A DNA stretch of 64,000 nt, from positions 23,436,307-23,500,306 of the forward strand of contig NC_069116.1 in the NCBI RefSeq assembly GCF_025612915.1, written 5' to 3'. The stretch is from Magallana angulata (Eukaryota; Mollusca; Bivalvia; Ostreida; Ostreidae). A program made the position numbers and the translations under genes. Shown piece by piece: positions 1 to 12,049 of this stretch. Positions within the stretch are counted from its first letter, which is position 1; every line of letters begins with the position of its first letter. The notes under the pieces are model-generated. The model worked only from the letters and a program-made list of their open reading frames with translations, was not told the origin of the DNA and searched no databases.

Positions 1-3000
1 ATTTTGCTAGTGAACTACGAGGTGGTACGAAAATAATACAAGAGTGGTTAGTGTTTTGCAATACATGTAGTACTCTTCTGTTTACATTCACTTTACATTT
101 ACTCGACAAAACCTTTTCTTTTGAAAGTTTACATTCATTTGTAATTTCTCTATTCTTAAAAAGCTGAAATTTGTTTACTTATTGACCATCTTTATCCAGG
201 GTATATATAAAACATAATTATTGCTGTTGGTTTCATGTTTATTTGATTTATGAACTAAAACAATATTACTATCTTCTTGTTTGTTAATAATATTATGATT
301 ATTCGTTTATGATATATTTACAATCATAATAAACGCCCTTTAGCAAATTATTAAAACAATTTTTATTCCCAGTTGCAAACATAGTCACAATATGGGTTTC
401 GTGATTCGTCTTTACCCACATATAAACATCTCCCTGTAGACGTTTTCATATACTTATTATATTCTAGAGGAATATTACTCCGATTGCATTCTTTTTCTAA
501 TGTTGCATAATTTTATTAATAACCAAAACTCCGAACTATTAATTAAATGCATCGTATGAAAATCGTCTTCCATCTTACTTGCTCGTAAGAAGATCTCAAA
601 GCGTTCGTTACTTAATCTTCCACATTCGTACATGAATCGCCACAACTCGTCGTGTCATCGCACAAAAGATCGTGCAAAGCCGAGTGACATTGAAGTCGTG
701 TCGTATTAGATTGTAGATTCGAAGAAATGCCCACCGTAAGTAGATTTATTGCAAGAATAGCCAGACGAACAATTGCGATTTTTTTTTCACTTTTAGTAAT
801 TCGTTGGCAATCGCAGTATAAACCGTGACGATGTGACAGGGACTTAAGAGGGCTCGATGGTCGTGGCAATTTTTAAGACTGTTTTGATCTCCTTTTAGAG
901 GAGAGCTTTATCTAAAAATATAGGAAAATATTCAAATTTAAAAGGTTAAATAGTTGGATTTTTTCTTTTCTAAATGTTATTTACAGCTAAATGTTTTATA
1001 TTTTGGAATCTTAGGTACTAGTAGATCTGATGGTTAATTTGTTGATCATCTAAGACTCGTTAAAAGAGATTTTTTACCTTAACCCGATAAACGCATAATT
1101 TGATGAAATCATGCCTAACATAGTTTCCTTCAATAAGCTAATACTGAGCAATGCAATGAAAATAAGTTAGAGAAATATACAGAATGATTCAAGAAATTTA
1201 ATTTTTTTATACCGCAACCTTCTCTTGAAATAAGAACGATCATCTTTGCTTTTTTTAACAGTGCAACATGGTACCACCATAGCGGAAAGATTTTGATAGA
1301 TGGGTTTCATTGCATCATATTCAACATCCTTTAATTTGACACTTTCATGCATTTCATTTTTTGCTGTTTTGTCGTAAGCCTGATTTACAGATAGAATTCA
1401 TCATATGGTGGTACAATGTTGTGGTTTTGGAGACAATACATGCCGAGAGTCAAGATTTATTCTTTAAAAAAGTTTTGTTTTCAATCCAATCGCAGCTAAA
1501 TAAATGTGCAATTATCATCAAATACTTCATGACCATACTAAAAGTACATCATGCTATCATACTATATCATGAACTGATGAAACTATTCGCAACCTTTTCT
1601 TACAAAGAATAAAGAAGACTTTCTATACTTATAACCCTAATTCTCATTTTGTAAGAGTTGATGAATTGGTTAGTGACGACAATTACATTAGACAACTGAG
1701 TCAGTTTGGTCTTTGAATAACCTTTAACATTCTGTTTTCAGAATACTTAACAACGAATCAGAGAAAAGTGCTATTTTGAATTTTAAAAAAGAACAATGAT
1801 TATTAAGAACTAAGTATATTCTTTTTGCATTGCTAACATATAAACACTCTCTTGGATTTTATAGAGAAAACTATTCTGCTTGAGTGTGTTCTTTATATGA
1901 GGAAATCCACGTGTCTACTTATAGATTACATAACCTTAAATGAATTCATATATTTTGAGAATGAGAAATTTCTAGCATGAAATCAGTATGGTGAGCTGTT
2001 ATTCAGAGCACACTTAATTAAACTCTATTTCTGAAAACCTTGTGTAAATCTTCAGTGTGGAAAGGTGTCTTGTACTATTGACTTTTTTTCATAATCTTTC
2101 AGTTTGCTACATGCTTCATACGCCTAATATGTAAATCAATCGAACCTATACATTACTCAATCAGTTCTTAATCATTTTCAATGTCAATGTTACATAACCC
2201 TAAATTCGACGATGAAACCTAATCGTTTTAAAGCTTCAGCTTGACTCATTCTTACAAAAGTGTCTCACTTTTTTTTCTTCACCACAAATATACGTCATTT
2301 AGATATTTTGATTACGTGATTAACGCTGTAGTCAAATCTACATGCAACTACAGAAATAATCAAAAAATGTTTGGCCTCATTAGCATAAATTACAAAACAA
2401 CGCATCTTTTAGAAGTCCTCTTCCAACTAATCAAATACCTTGTCTTTATCATTCTCAGTCTAAGTGAAAAACAAGAGGTCGTCCCTTGTCAAACAACTTG
2501 ATGCTTCATGTCCTCTTAAATGGACGATGAATTAAAAAAGAATTTTTAATTAAGAATTCCTAAATATTTTCCATTTTCTATTTTGGATGCTCGATGAATA
2601 TTCCATGGTTTTCTTTTCAAGTCTCGAACTGATACGAAGTAAAAAATAAATAAGACAACACTGTAATTATAACAAACTCTTTTGCAAGAAATTATAAGAC
2701 AATCTCCTTTGTGTATTTTTTTCTTCTTTTAGATAATGTCTATGCATTTGCACACAATTTATTATCAGATCTTATAAAATGGGAAATCTGTGCACGTTTG
2801 AAAACATGCATGGATAGAATCTTTCAAAGAATTAATGGACGAATAAAAATAGTTTGGTCCTTTGTATCTTGTCAGACACATACATTATGTGGAAAAAAAG
2901 TAGAAAAAAACTCTTAGGAAAGAAAGAATAGATGATTTGTTTAGAAAGAAGTCATTTATTGCTAGATACAAAACGTTTGAAAGTTGTCCGAGACTGGGAT

Positions 3001-4283
3001 AGTGCTGACCAGTTTCCTTGCAATATTATAAAGAAATGCGCCATAAACCAATCGGAGGAATCTCCCGAATATCAGACAGTTGTTGTTTGAGTTTGTCTAT
3101 AAAACATGACTGACAGAACAAAGAACCATGGAGATAATAAAACATCTGTTTCTTTTCTGGGAATGACCGTATTGTCCAAAACCTCGATCGCTTAAATCCC
3201 TCTATTATATATATACATGTATATACAAGTATGTGTGCTTTTATAAGAGTTCTGTTGTTGAAAATACAATCAAAATTGACTTAAAACTAGCACTAGCGAT
3301 ATCAAACCACAAAACAAAGTACTACATTTAGGAGAATAAAGAAAAAGGTCATTCCTTTCTGAAACAAACATAAAAAATCAAAATTCTAACAGTATTTTAA
3401 AGTTAATTGGAAACAAATAAGTACCCCAAGGTTGAAGTCTATATAGATTCATTATTCACACCATAGAAATGATTAGTAAACGATATAAAATGAGAAAAAA
3501 AACCAAAAGTTTATAAAGTCAACAAGTCTGTTGCATACAATTATTTCAATTTTAATGCTTTTTACATTAGCAAGAAAAGCAAATATTTGCATGGAGATTT
3601 TCTAGGTCAGTTAATTGCCCATTATTCAAAACACAATGAGTTGATAGGATTCATTTTTGCAGGTTAAAAAACAATCATTAAATTGCACGCATTTCTCGAT
3701 AACGATAATGAATATCGTTAGAATTTCTTTAAAAACTATTTTTGACAGGCCATTAAAAGTAGCTAGCTTATTCAGTGCTGTACAATTGTAATAGCAACAA
3801 CAAGACAACCATCTCAGATGAAAAATATTGTACAACTGACATCTGATTCCGTGAATTGTTTGACTTTTGGATAATCCTTGTGAGGATTATCGCGAGTATT
3901 GCAACGGATTATACAACTATTTTATTCCGATGATATACCTTCATTCCGTCCCAGGGAATCGTGCCAGAATTCCTTCCAAAGCGGGTGTTCTGCTGTCAAA
4001 AAAAAATTGTGTAAAAACACAGGAAACAGTTGTCTTAACCGGAAGCAGTAAAAGTCAGTATGTTTCTACGAGGTAGGGCAGATAACATCAATATCCAATT
4101 ATAATTACTTAGCTGTGTATTTCTTCTCTTAATTACTGTCATATGCTTTTTTTTCGTCGATTTTATTTTTCATATCGGATTTCTTTTTATACTTTTTTAT
4201 ATGTTGAAATGTAGCAAGTATCGATAAGCTTGTTTTTTTTTACATGTAATATATGTATATTTTCAAATATAATTATGCAATGC
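1..4283. other. Left flank, no recognisable gene
   Basis: This is AT-rich single-copy-looking DNA with no similarity to the histone unit. All open frames are under 90 codons, and none shows a family motif, codon bias or a run of splice-bounded exons. The longest (612-869, minus, 85 codons) has a hydrophobic stretch followed by four cysteines, but I cannot support it as a gene. Small structures seen are an 18-bp inverted repeat (1264-1281 with 1404-1421, one mismatch) and a perfect 8-bp hairpin (3870-3877 with 3884-3891). Confidence 0.6.
1264..1421. repeat. 18-bp inverted repeat pair
   Basis: The segment 1264-1281 is the reverse complement of 1404-1421 at 17 of 18 positions (core TATGGTGGTAC). 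The arms are 122 bp apart. It may be the remains of a small fold-back element. No target-site duplication is obvious. Confidence 0.5.
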
Positions 4284-4783
4284 NNNNNNNNNNNNNNNNN
4301 NNNNNNNNNNNNNNNNNNNNNNNNNNNNNNNNNNNNNNNNNNNNNNNNNNNNNNNNNNNNNNNNNNNNNNNNNNNNNNNNNNNNNNNNNNNNNNNNNNNN
4401 NNNNNNNNNNNNNNNNNNNNNNNNNNNNNNNNNNNNNNNNNNNNNNNNNNNNNNNNNNNNNNNNNNNNNNNNNNNNNNNNNNNNNNNNNNNNNNNNNNNN
4501 NNNNNNNNNNNNNNNNNNNNNNNNNNNNNNNNNNNNNNNNNNNNNNNNNNNNNNNNNNNNNNNNNNNNNNNNNNNNNNNNNNNNNNNNNNNNNNNNNNNN
4601 NNNNNNNNNNNNNNNNNNNNNNNNNNNNNNNNNNNNNNNNNNNNNNNNNNNNNNNNNNNNNNNNNNNNNNNNNNNNNNNNNNNNNNNNNNNNNNNNNNNN
4701 NNNNNNNNNNNNNNNNNNNNNNNNNNNNNNNNNNNNNNNNNNNNNNNNNNNNNNNNNNNNNNNNNNNNNNNNNNNNNNNNNNN
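4284..4783. other. Assembly gap of 500 N
   Basis: There are exactly 500 N, which suggests a placeholder rather than a measured length. Sequence on the left is unrelated to histones. Sequence on the right starts within the H4 upstream region, matching 13696 onward. The gap therefore hides the left array edge, at least one H4 gene, and possibly many more units. Confidence 0.95.
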
Positions 4784-5917
4784 CTACAGTGTAAACGCGC
4801 CTCGGCGCTTGTTTGTTGACATATTGTCTGCAGGCACTTTTCTCTTATATTTAATAAAACTTTTTTGGGTTTCTTTTTTTTTAAAAAGAGGGATGGTGGT
4901 ATTGAATAAATCATTTGTTCCAGATTTTCTACATCTTACCAAAACATAGGAACACAATAATTATTATCATTTTGCTTTTGTTTAATATCATTTTTAAAGT
5001 GTAAACACACATTCTGTATTAAATCTAGTAATAAATACATGCAAAGAAAAAAAAATCATTTTTCTTACCGGTGAGTACATATCAAAATGAAAACATAATG
5101 CAATATGATGATATTTACTTTAGCAATTTCAGTTATAGTGTATAATTTCAATGTGTATTTCTTCCCTTTTTGATGAATTATGCACCAGTGATTCAGTCAA
5201 GTGTTCATTTCATTGAGATAAAAAATACACTTTCCATTCTTTACAAGGAAACCGAATAAAAGAAAGCAAAATCCGACAAGAACATGAACACATGCTCATG
5301 ACATACTTTACCACTGAAATATGAAAAAAGAACTACAGGGGACAAATATTACACAAATTTCAATTTCATGCAGAATCGCTCTTTTAGTAGTGAATTTTCC
5401 TACTTTTAAACAAATTCGTTGCACTATCTTTATATTTTCTTTAACATAACACACAGTTATATGTGCGAGCATCATAGCACGAATGTCTGAGACTGTAGTA
5501 TAAGAATCAAATATGGTTGCAATAATTATAAAATATTATGTGCCATACACATTTCTGTTGGTAAATTTTAAGTAGTGATGCAAGTACAGCCCTACATTTT
5601 CCGGCAATATTTTTCTTGTAATGTTATGACTAAATGCACAACTTTCAGAGAGAAAAAACAATCACAATGCAATCATATGTATAGCTGTATGGTATAGTAT
5701 AATATATTCTCTTCAGAAGGGCCTTTTATATTGTGTCAGATCAAATCATTCTACACATTGACCATTGTCATGTTTGTAGTTCACAGTGAAATATGATAAG
5801 AAGGGCAGAGTTTAGAAGTACATATTATGTGTGTAGGGTTTAATCTCATGTTTTCAAAATGTGCACTTTTTACTTATGCAATTTCGTTGAATTGTAGTCG
5901 TCATTGATTGTAATATA
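4784..5917. other. H4-H3 spacer, unit 1 (partial, no gene)
   Basis: AT-rich spacer between the H4 5' side and the H3 3' end. Full-length equivalents follow each H4 (13546-14853, 22460-23767, 31380-32687, 40294-41601). I see no gene. A feature of note is TTACCGGTGA near 5068, which reads as a splice-donor-like sequence on both strands. Confidence 0.6.
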
Positions 5918-5928
5918 GGCATCTTTTC
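5918..5928 (-). promoter_or_regulatory. H3 histone downstream element (U7 target)
   Basis: On the minus strand this reads GAAAAGATGCC, 13 nt beyond the stem-loop. It fits the purine-rich downstream element that base-pairs with U7 snRNA during histone mRNA 3' cleavage. The same 11-mer follows the H2A (10880-10890) and H4 (13154-13164) stem-loops. H1 has GAAAAGATGTC (8097-8107) and H2B has GAAAAGCTACC (12039-12049, plus). Confidence 0.75.
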
Positions 5929-5941
5929 TAAATATTTAGGT

Positions 5942-5957
5942 GGCCGTGAAAACGGCC
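5942..5957 (-). terminator. H3 mRNA 3' stem-loop, unit 1
   Basis: Reads GGCCGTTTTCACGGCC on the minus strand, a 6-bp stem with a TTTC loop. This is the SLBP-binding element of replication-dependent histone mRNAs. It lies 28 nt beyond the H3 stop codon. Confidence 0.96.
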
Positions 5958-5985
5958 GTTTTGTATTTGTCAGAGACAAAGAAAT

Positions 5986-6408
<423 letters not shown>

Positions 6409-6445
6409 TCAAATGAATGAATGAGGCAGTTCGCTCTCTGCATAA

Positions 6446-6577
6446 ATTTTATACCGAGTCGAATGAATAACAGGTCTGCCTTCAAAATCACCGCGCCCTC
6501 ACTAACGACCATTGCCATTGGTTATCTAACTGAGAGAGCCGGCCTGTGATTAGTCGGTAATAACTCGTGCCCATTGG
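6446..6577 (-). promoter_or_regulatory. H3 promoter elements, unit 1
   Basis: On the minus strand a TATA box reads TATAAAAT (6446-6453). CCAAT boxes lie at 6517-6521 and 6573-6577. The same elements recur at the same distance in all five H3 copies. The CCAAT plus TATA layout is typical of S-phase histone genes. Confidence 0.75.
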
Positions 6578-7035
6578 CCCGGTGCAAAATCATTTCAATC
6601 CGGCTTTTGCACAGAATTTGTGAACTTAGAAAATTAGGCGTATATCGGTGAAATTTGAATTTAAGAGATACAGAAAAGCAACCAGTATAAGACTAACAGC
6701 AAATTTCGATAGAAATACAACATATACATGTCTTTAAAACTATTCAGCGATTTTCATGTTCATAATCAGATTAAAATCAACAACTCATAGCAACTCAATG
6801 CATACATGTAGGCCCTATAATCCGTTAAATACATCCATCAAATTCATAACTGATATAATGTATATGTATACCCTAAAAGGTCGAGTCGCATTATATATTT
6901 TTTTCAGAAGCCAAAAATGTTTAGAGAAGAGAGAACAATACATAATCAAGATGCACTAAGTACGTTGTATATATATGTACACATATTAGAATATTAAAAC
7001 AAAAACAAAATATATAAATAAATAAATAAACTTAC

Positions 7036-7082
7036 CACGATATCACAGAAAATGCCATGGGATGTAATCCAGTGCACTCATC
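7036..7082 (-). other. Candidate mini-exon in H3-H1 spacer
   Basis: On the minus strand this segment is preceded by a pyrimidine-rich tract ending CATTTACAG and followed by GTAAGT, so both ends match splice-site consensus. It is repeated unchanged in every unit (for example 15948-15994). It could be an exon of a spliced read-through transcript from H1 or of a noncoding RNA. It could also be chance; there is no transcript evidence. Confidence 0.2.
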
Positions 7083-8041
7083 CTGTAAATGCAGAGAGAA
7101 ATGAGAATAGTCTGCTGTTCCCACATTCATAGTGACTGACACAATCATGTATATTTCATCCTGTATATGCACATTTCACATGTTCCTGTCCTGTAGAATT
7201 CAACAAAATAATAATTATGACTATGCCCCTTATTTATTTTTTGTTTGCTTTTGAAAAAGATTGACAAGCACGAATTCAATCACATGTCAAATAAAAAAAA
7301 AAAGGTAATGTGCATGCAGCCTCATCCTACATCTATGATTAGATATGTACTTGTTGAATTAACAATTACATTTAAATGAGTTCTTCTGTTAAAACATTCC
7401 AATGGCATGTAAAAAAGATTAAAAAGTAAGTGTTATATGCTGATATATGAATTCAAAATATTGTGAATTAAACAGGCCTCATTCGACTGATTGTCTCATT
7501 TGTGATATTTTCATATCCCTTAATTATTTATTCTTATTATCATAAAAAAAATAAAAATAAAAAAATTCTCCTTGGAAGGGGGGTGTTAGGTGTTTGGTGG
7601 GTTATTTATGGGTTTTTTGGGTTTTTTTTTTTTGTAATGTTGGGGACAGAGGCAGGGTGGGCATGCTATTGTTTAAAAAAAAAGATATCATTTGCACATT
7701 AATATTATTTTTTTTACAAGTTTAATATAAAGGCTAAAAATGTCATATTCATTACATGTTTCATGTGAATATATGTCAAGTGCAGAGACTAACATTTTCT
7801 AAATATAGGAAAACATGCACAGGTAGTAATAATGCATGTCAATTCATTTTGTTTGTGTCTGTTTTTTGTTCATTATATCATTCATAATCAATGGATGATA
7901 TTTCCAATACAAATGAAGAAATAAAGTAATGAATGAATGAATACATGGAATGAATACCGACAGTCGTCACCTTTTTTTTATGCGATTTTAAAAACTATGT
8001 TTTATTAGATATGCACGCAAGCATGTAATGTTACATTTATG

Positions 8042-8068
<27 letters not shown>
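8042..8068. repeat. (CA)n microsatellite, unit 1
   Basis: A 27-bp alternating CA run downstream of H1. Units 1 and 2 have 27 bp, while units 3, 4 and 5 have 29 bp, which splits the units into two groups. Confidence 0.95.
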
Positions 8069-8072
<4 letters not shown>

Positions 8073-8120
8073 CGTTTCTTTGTTATTTGTAATTGAGACA
8101 TCTTTTCGAAAAATATGGGT

Positions 8121-8136
8121 AGCCCTGAAAAGGGCT
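8121..8136 (-). terminator. H1 mRNA 3' stem-loop, unit 1
   Basis: Reads AGCCCTTTTCAGGGCT on the minus strand. The outer base pair is A-T instead of G-C, unlike the stem-loops of the four core histone genes. It lies 46 nt beyond the H1 stop. Confidence 0.95.
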
Positions 8137-8182
8137 TTTTTTTTTTTTTAAAGTGAGCAATCTGCAGTGATGCTGGAATTGC

Positions 8183-8773
8183 TTATTTCTTTGCTGCTGC
8201 CTTCTTGGGAGTCTTGGCTTTCTTTGCAGCTGACTTCTTAGGTGTCTTGACCTTCTTTGGCTTGGCTGCTGCCTTCTTTGGGGATTTAGTTGCTGCCTTC
8301 TTCTTTGGAGTCTTAACCTTTTTCGGTCCGGCTGCTTTCTTGGGGGACTTCTTCTTCTTCTCTGCAGTCTTTTTCTCTCCGGCTACCTTCTTTGGTTTTG
8401 CTGCTGCGGCCTTCTTGGGTTTTGCTGCCTTAGGCTTGGCAACTTTCTTGGCCTTTGGCTTCTTCTCAGTCTTGGGCTTGTCACCAAGCTTGAAGGAGCC
8501 ACTGGCGCCTGTGCCCTTGGCTTGTTTCAGAGCACCTTTCTTCACTCCGTTCTTCAAAGCCATTTTCAAGTGGGCGTTGATGGAGTTGACGTCGTTGCCG
8601 ACTTTGTAGTTGGCCATTATGTACTTTAGAATGGCTTGTCTGGAAGATCCGCCACGCTCTTTCAAAGATTCCAGGGCGGCCCTGATCATGTCAACGTACT
8701 TGGGGTGCGCTGCTGGCACCTTAGGCTTTGTAACCTTCTTCTTGGCTGGGGTTGTGGTTGCTGTATCTGCCAT
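8183..8773 (-). CDS. H1: Linker histone H1, unit 1
   Basis: Linker histone of 196 aa that binds DNA at the nucleosome entry and exit and compacts chromatin. A short N-tail (about residues 1-21) precedes the winged-helix globular domain (about 22-97), with [20 protein letters not shown] and the [11 protein letters not shown] strand. A Lys/Ala/Pro-rich tail (98-196) follows, with KSPKK and KTPKK motifs of the kind phosphorylated by CDKs. The start has a strong ACCATGG context. There are no introns. An AAACACA box typical of H1 promoters lies 157 nt upstream. The Phe-rich plus-strand frame opposite the tail is a shadow of the Lys codons. Confidence 0.99.
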   Translation of the reverse strand: MADTATTTPAKKKVTKPKVPAAHPKYVDMIRAALESLKERGGSSRQAILKYIMANYKVGNDVNSINAHLKMALKNGVKKGALKQAKGTGASGSFKLGDKPKTEKKPKAKKVAKPKAAKPKKAAAAKPKKVAGEKKTAEKKKKSPKKAAGPKKVKTPKKKAATKSPKKAAAKPKKVKTPKKSAAKKAKTPKKAAAKK

Positions 8774-8872
8774 GGTTTCGGACGAAATGGAAACGGCGTT
8801 GTATTCACTGCGAACTAAGACGAGGAAATAATGGGGTCACAAGCACTCGCTGTTTTTGTTTACATCGAGCGC

Positions 8873-8936
8873 GGACGTCCTCGAAAACATCCCCTAAAAT
8901 CGAAGCGCTTGTTCATACTGAGGTCGATGTGTGTTT
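8873..8936 (-). promoter_or_regulatory. H1 promoter elements, unit 1
   Basis: On the minus strand an AAACACA box (8930-8936) matches the element known from H1 promoters. A palindromic GGACGTCC (8873-8880), with GTTTACA a few bases away, also occurs in the H2A/H2B promoter. I see no clear TATA box. The same elements occur in all units. Confidence 0.6.
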
Positions 8937-10501
8937 TGATGTTGGTGTTTGCATCCTTGTTTCGACGTTTCATAGGCCGCAATTGTAACTATTCTACTAA
9001 AAACACGTAATGTGGATATATCTCTAAAGTATTCTCTGCGTTTCGCCCGTAAAAATATCACTAAAATAATTAAAATTAAACGAAAACATAGGCCAGACTA
9101 TCATTTAGCAACTGCACAGACAGCTAAAAGTCGCGCAATCTCTCTAAAAATGATAATTTTTTAAAACTTATTCAGGGCTATAACCTGTTCACTTACTGAG
9201 ACATGTATACTCAATGTCGTTTATTGTGGGGTGAAGTAATTCATGTTTCTTTTTTAACGAAACACGCGACAGCTCCGTGCATCCAGAAACACGCCACACA
9301 AAAATACGTGCCGGGAAAATGTTTACTCTAGGAATGGTTATAAATTTAAAAACCTGTCGGATAGAACAAATGAGACCAACACATAAATATCAAATTTGAC
9401 AAAGGAAAAACTATATGTTAGTTTATCTATTACACGCAGCATTCTAGTGCAAAATACGCTGTAAAATCGTTTTGCTTATATACGAATTGTAATCCGACAA
9501 AGAAAAAAAAAATTCCATTCCTTTATTCCTTCACTAATTAATTAAACAAACTAAAATTTGTAAAAAAGAATTTTTATTTTAAAAATCCATTTCATTCATT
9601 CATTCATTCATTTTTTGTATTCATCGCGAACCTATCTTTTTTGATCGTACTGTCGATATCTATTTATCTATCCCCCCCCCCCCCACCCCCCTTTTTTTTT
9701 CTAACGCCACCAAATGATTTAGCTGCGCCTCAGAGTGTACACCATTACCTTAAATTAGAAAGAAATAATATGCGGTACCAAATATGTAATAAACTTTTCC
9801 AAGAATGTCATGCGACCAGCATGCGAAGTTAAAACACTTATTCACAGAACACACATTTCATCCCACATTGGTATTTGCATGATCTCTCGTTTAATTTTTC
9901 ATCCTATATTAATTCTAATACTGAAAAATTTGATTGAAACCATCTACCAGCAACGTGTGAGGCAAACATCGTAAACTTATTATCTCGAGCTACCTCCAAA
10001 AAAAAATCAAAAAAAAAAAAAATCACATGTACATCAGATTGCATTTATAGATATATCCATAAGCCTATACAGATGTAGATTTCGAAATTAATGCACATAC
10101 AATTTATACAATATTCACCCCTAGCTTTCAATATCATTGATCTCTGACATAAATGTATCATTCACAGTAGCACTTCATCGAGTATAAGTACATATGAATC
10201 GTAATAATTTAACATTTATGTGACAGAGTATGCATGTGTGTATATATATATACACGTTTCTTATCAATGGGTTTCAAACACTTCAGTTATATAAACACAG
10301 AAACCTAGAATTGTATATTTCCTTTTATACGACAAGTCGTTATCCAAGCACACAAAATCAGTTGAGTTAGAAATGTTAATTAATTAACGACCTGGTTATA
10401 TATATACAGCACGCAAATTGTGCGAACATTCACGTGAATTTCTCCATAGTCTGTATCATCTATATGCGCCAAGTGTCTATTTATTTATTTTTTTTATTTA
10501 T

Positions 10502-10574
<73 letters not shown>

Positions 10575-10879
10575 GTCTGGCGATTTCCTTTACAAAATTA
10601 AATCGGGGAAAACGTTGATTACATGCAGTCAGGGACGAGGATGGTATTAATTGACAGCGTAATAGAAATGAAATTAATCGAAATACAAATAGAATGTGCA
10701 AATCGGAATCAAAATATTGAACACAGACAGTTTTAAATTAATATGTGTGTGTTTCTTTTTTCTTGAAAGCAACTGCACGCACGCTAATATATACCGTTGT
10801 CTCGATAATCTAAGAAGCGTGTTATCTACGTGTGCTTTTTATATAAATGCTTATGTGCATGTACACTGCATATTATAGA
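8937..10879. other. H1-H2A spacer, unit 1
   Basis: About 2 kb of AT-rich DNA with no gene recognised. It contains an ATTC repeat (9591-9611), a C tract (13 C, A, 6 C near 9672), A-rich runs and a long (TC)n at 10505-10570. Equivalent spacers occur in units 2 to 5. The unit 4 copy has the only spacer base substitution I noticed (35819). Confidence 0.6.
10505..10570. repeat. (TC)n microsatellite, unit 1
   Basis: A 66-bp TC run. The equivalents are 19417-19483 (67 bp), 28333-28400 (68 bp), 37255-37314 (60 bp) and 46169-46234 (66 bp). The T run that follows also varies from 2 to 5. The Ser-Leu and Arg-Glu repeat frames across it are not genes. Confidence 0.95.
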
Positions 10880-10903
10880 GGCATCTTTTCGAAAAATATG
10901 GGT

Positions 10904-10919
10904 GGCCGTGAAAACGGCC
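10904..10919 (-). terminator. H2A mRNA 3' stem-loop, unit 1
   Basis: Reads GGCCGTTTTCACGGCC on the minus strand, identical to the H3 element, 37 nt beyond the H2A stop. Confidence 0.96.
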
Positions 10920-10956
10920 GTTTGGTATAGACAAAAAAGTCGGCAGAGCTGACTTT

Positions 10957-11604
<648 letters not shown>

Positions 11605-11976
11605 ATGCCACCCAAAGTCGGATCTAAAGGAGCTAAGAAAGCCGCCACCAAGGCCAAGGCCCAGAGAACTGGGGACAAGAAAAAGCGCAGGAGGAGGAGG
11701 GAATCCTACGCTATCTACATCTACAAAGTCCTGAAGCAGGTGCACCCTGACACTGGAGTTTCCAGCAAGGCCATGAGCATCATGAATTCTTTCGTCAATG
11801 ACATCTTCGAGAGAATCGCCGCCGAGGCTTCCCGCCTGGCCCACTACAACAAACGCTCAACCATCACCAGCAGAGAAATCCAGACTGCAGTCCGTCTTCT
11901 CCTGCCCGGTGAATTGGCCAAGCACGCTGTCTCTGAAGGCACCAAGGCTGTCACCAAGTACACCAGCAGCAAGTAA
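11605..11976 (+). CDS. H2B: Histone H2B, unit 1
   Basis: Core histone of 123 aa that dimerises with H2A. It is the only plus-strand gene of the quintet. A basic N-tail begins [11 protein letters not shown] and contains an RRRRR run near residue 30. The histone fold follows ([58 protein letters not shown]). The end is AVTKYTSSK, with the conserved ubiquitination lysine in VTKYTSS. I chose the Met at 11605, which sits 55 nt beyond a TATA box. The frame is open for 58 codons further upstream, but that part is promoter. H2B converges on H4. Confidence 0.99.
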   Translation: MPPKVGSKGAKKAATKAKAQRTGDKKKRRRRRESYAIYIYKVLKQVHPDTGVSSKAMSIMNSFVNDIFERIAAEASRLAHYNKRSTITSREIQTAVRLLLPGELAKHAVSEGTKAVTKYTSSK

Positions 11977-12009
11977 ACTGCAAGCAGTGGCAGTTTGATA
12001 AAACAAAAC

Positions 12010-12025
12010 GGCCCTTTTCAGGGCC
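12010..12025 (+). terminator. H2B mRNA 3' stem-loop, unit 1
   Basis: Reads GGCCCTTTTCAGGGCC on the plus strand, 33 nt beyond the H2B stop. The downstream element GAAAAGCTACC (12039-12049) differs from the GAAAAGATGCC of H3, H2A and H4. Confidence 0.96.
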
Positions 12026-12049
12026 ACACAAATTTTTCGAAAAGCTACC

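Larger units (their letters stand above)
6578..8096. other. H3-H1 spacer, unit 1
   Basis: About 1.5 kb of AT-rich DNA with no protein gene. It holds short AAAT and GAATGAAT repeats and a (CA)n tract. It also holds a 47-bp minus-strand segment (7036-7082) bounded by strong splice-site matches. Equivalent spacers occur in units 2 to 5. No tRNA, 5S rRNA or snRNA signature was recognised. Confidence 0.55.

Noticed and set aside
612-869. 85-codon minus frame with a hydrophobic stretch and cysteines
   Set aside because: No family motif, no clear signal peptide at its start and no promoter or splice support. Too weak to call a gene.
4230-4949. Frames crossing the N gap
   Set aside because: They are open only because N has no stop codons.
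6578-8096. 5S rRNA, U snRNA or tRNA genes in histone spacers, as known in some invertebrates
   Set aside because: I looked for box A/box B pairs, 5S and U1/U2 core sequences and recognised none.
8205-8609. 134-codon Phe/Ala-rich plus frame opposite the H1 tail, with copies
   Set aside because: It is the antisense of Lys/Ala codons (AAG to CTT, GCC to GGC). It has no independent signals.
10418-10701. Ser-Leu and Arg-Glu repeat proteins across (TC)n
   Set aside because: They are translations of a microsatellite whose length varies between units.
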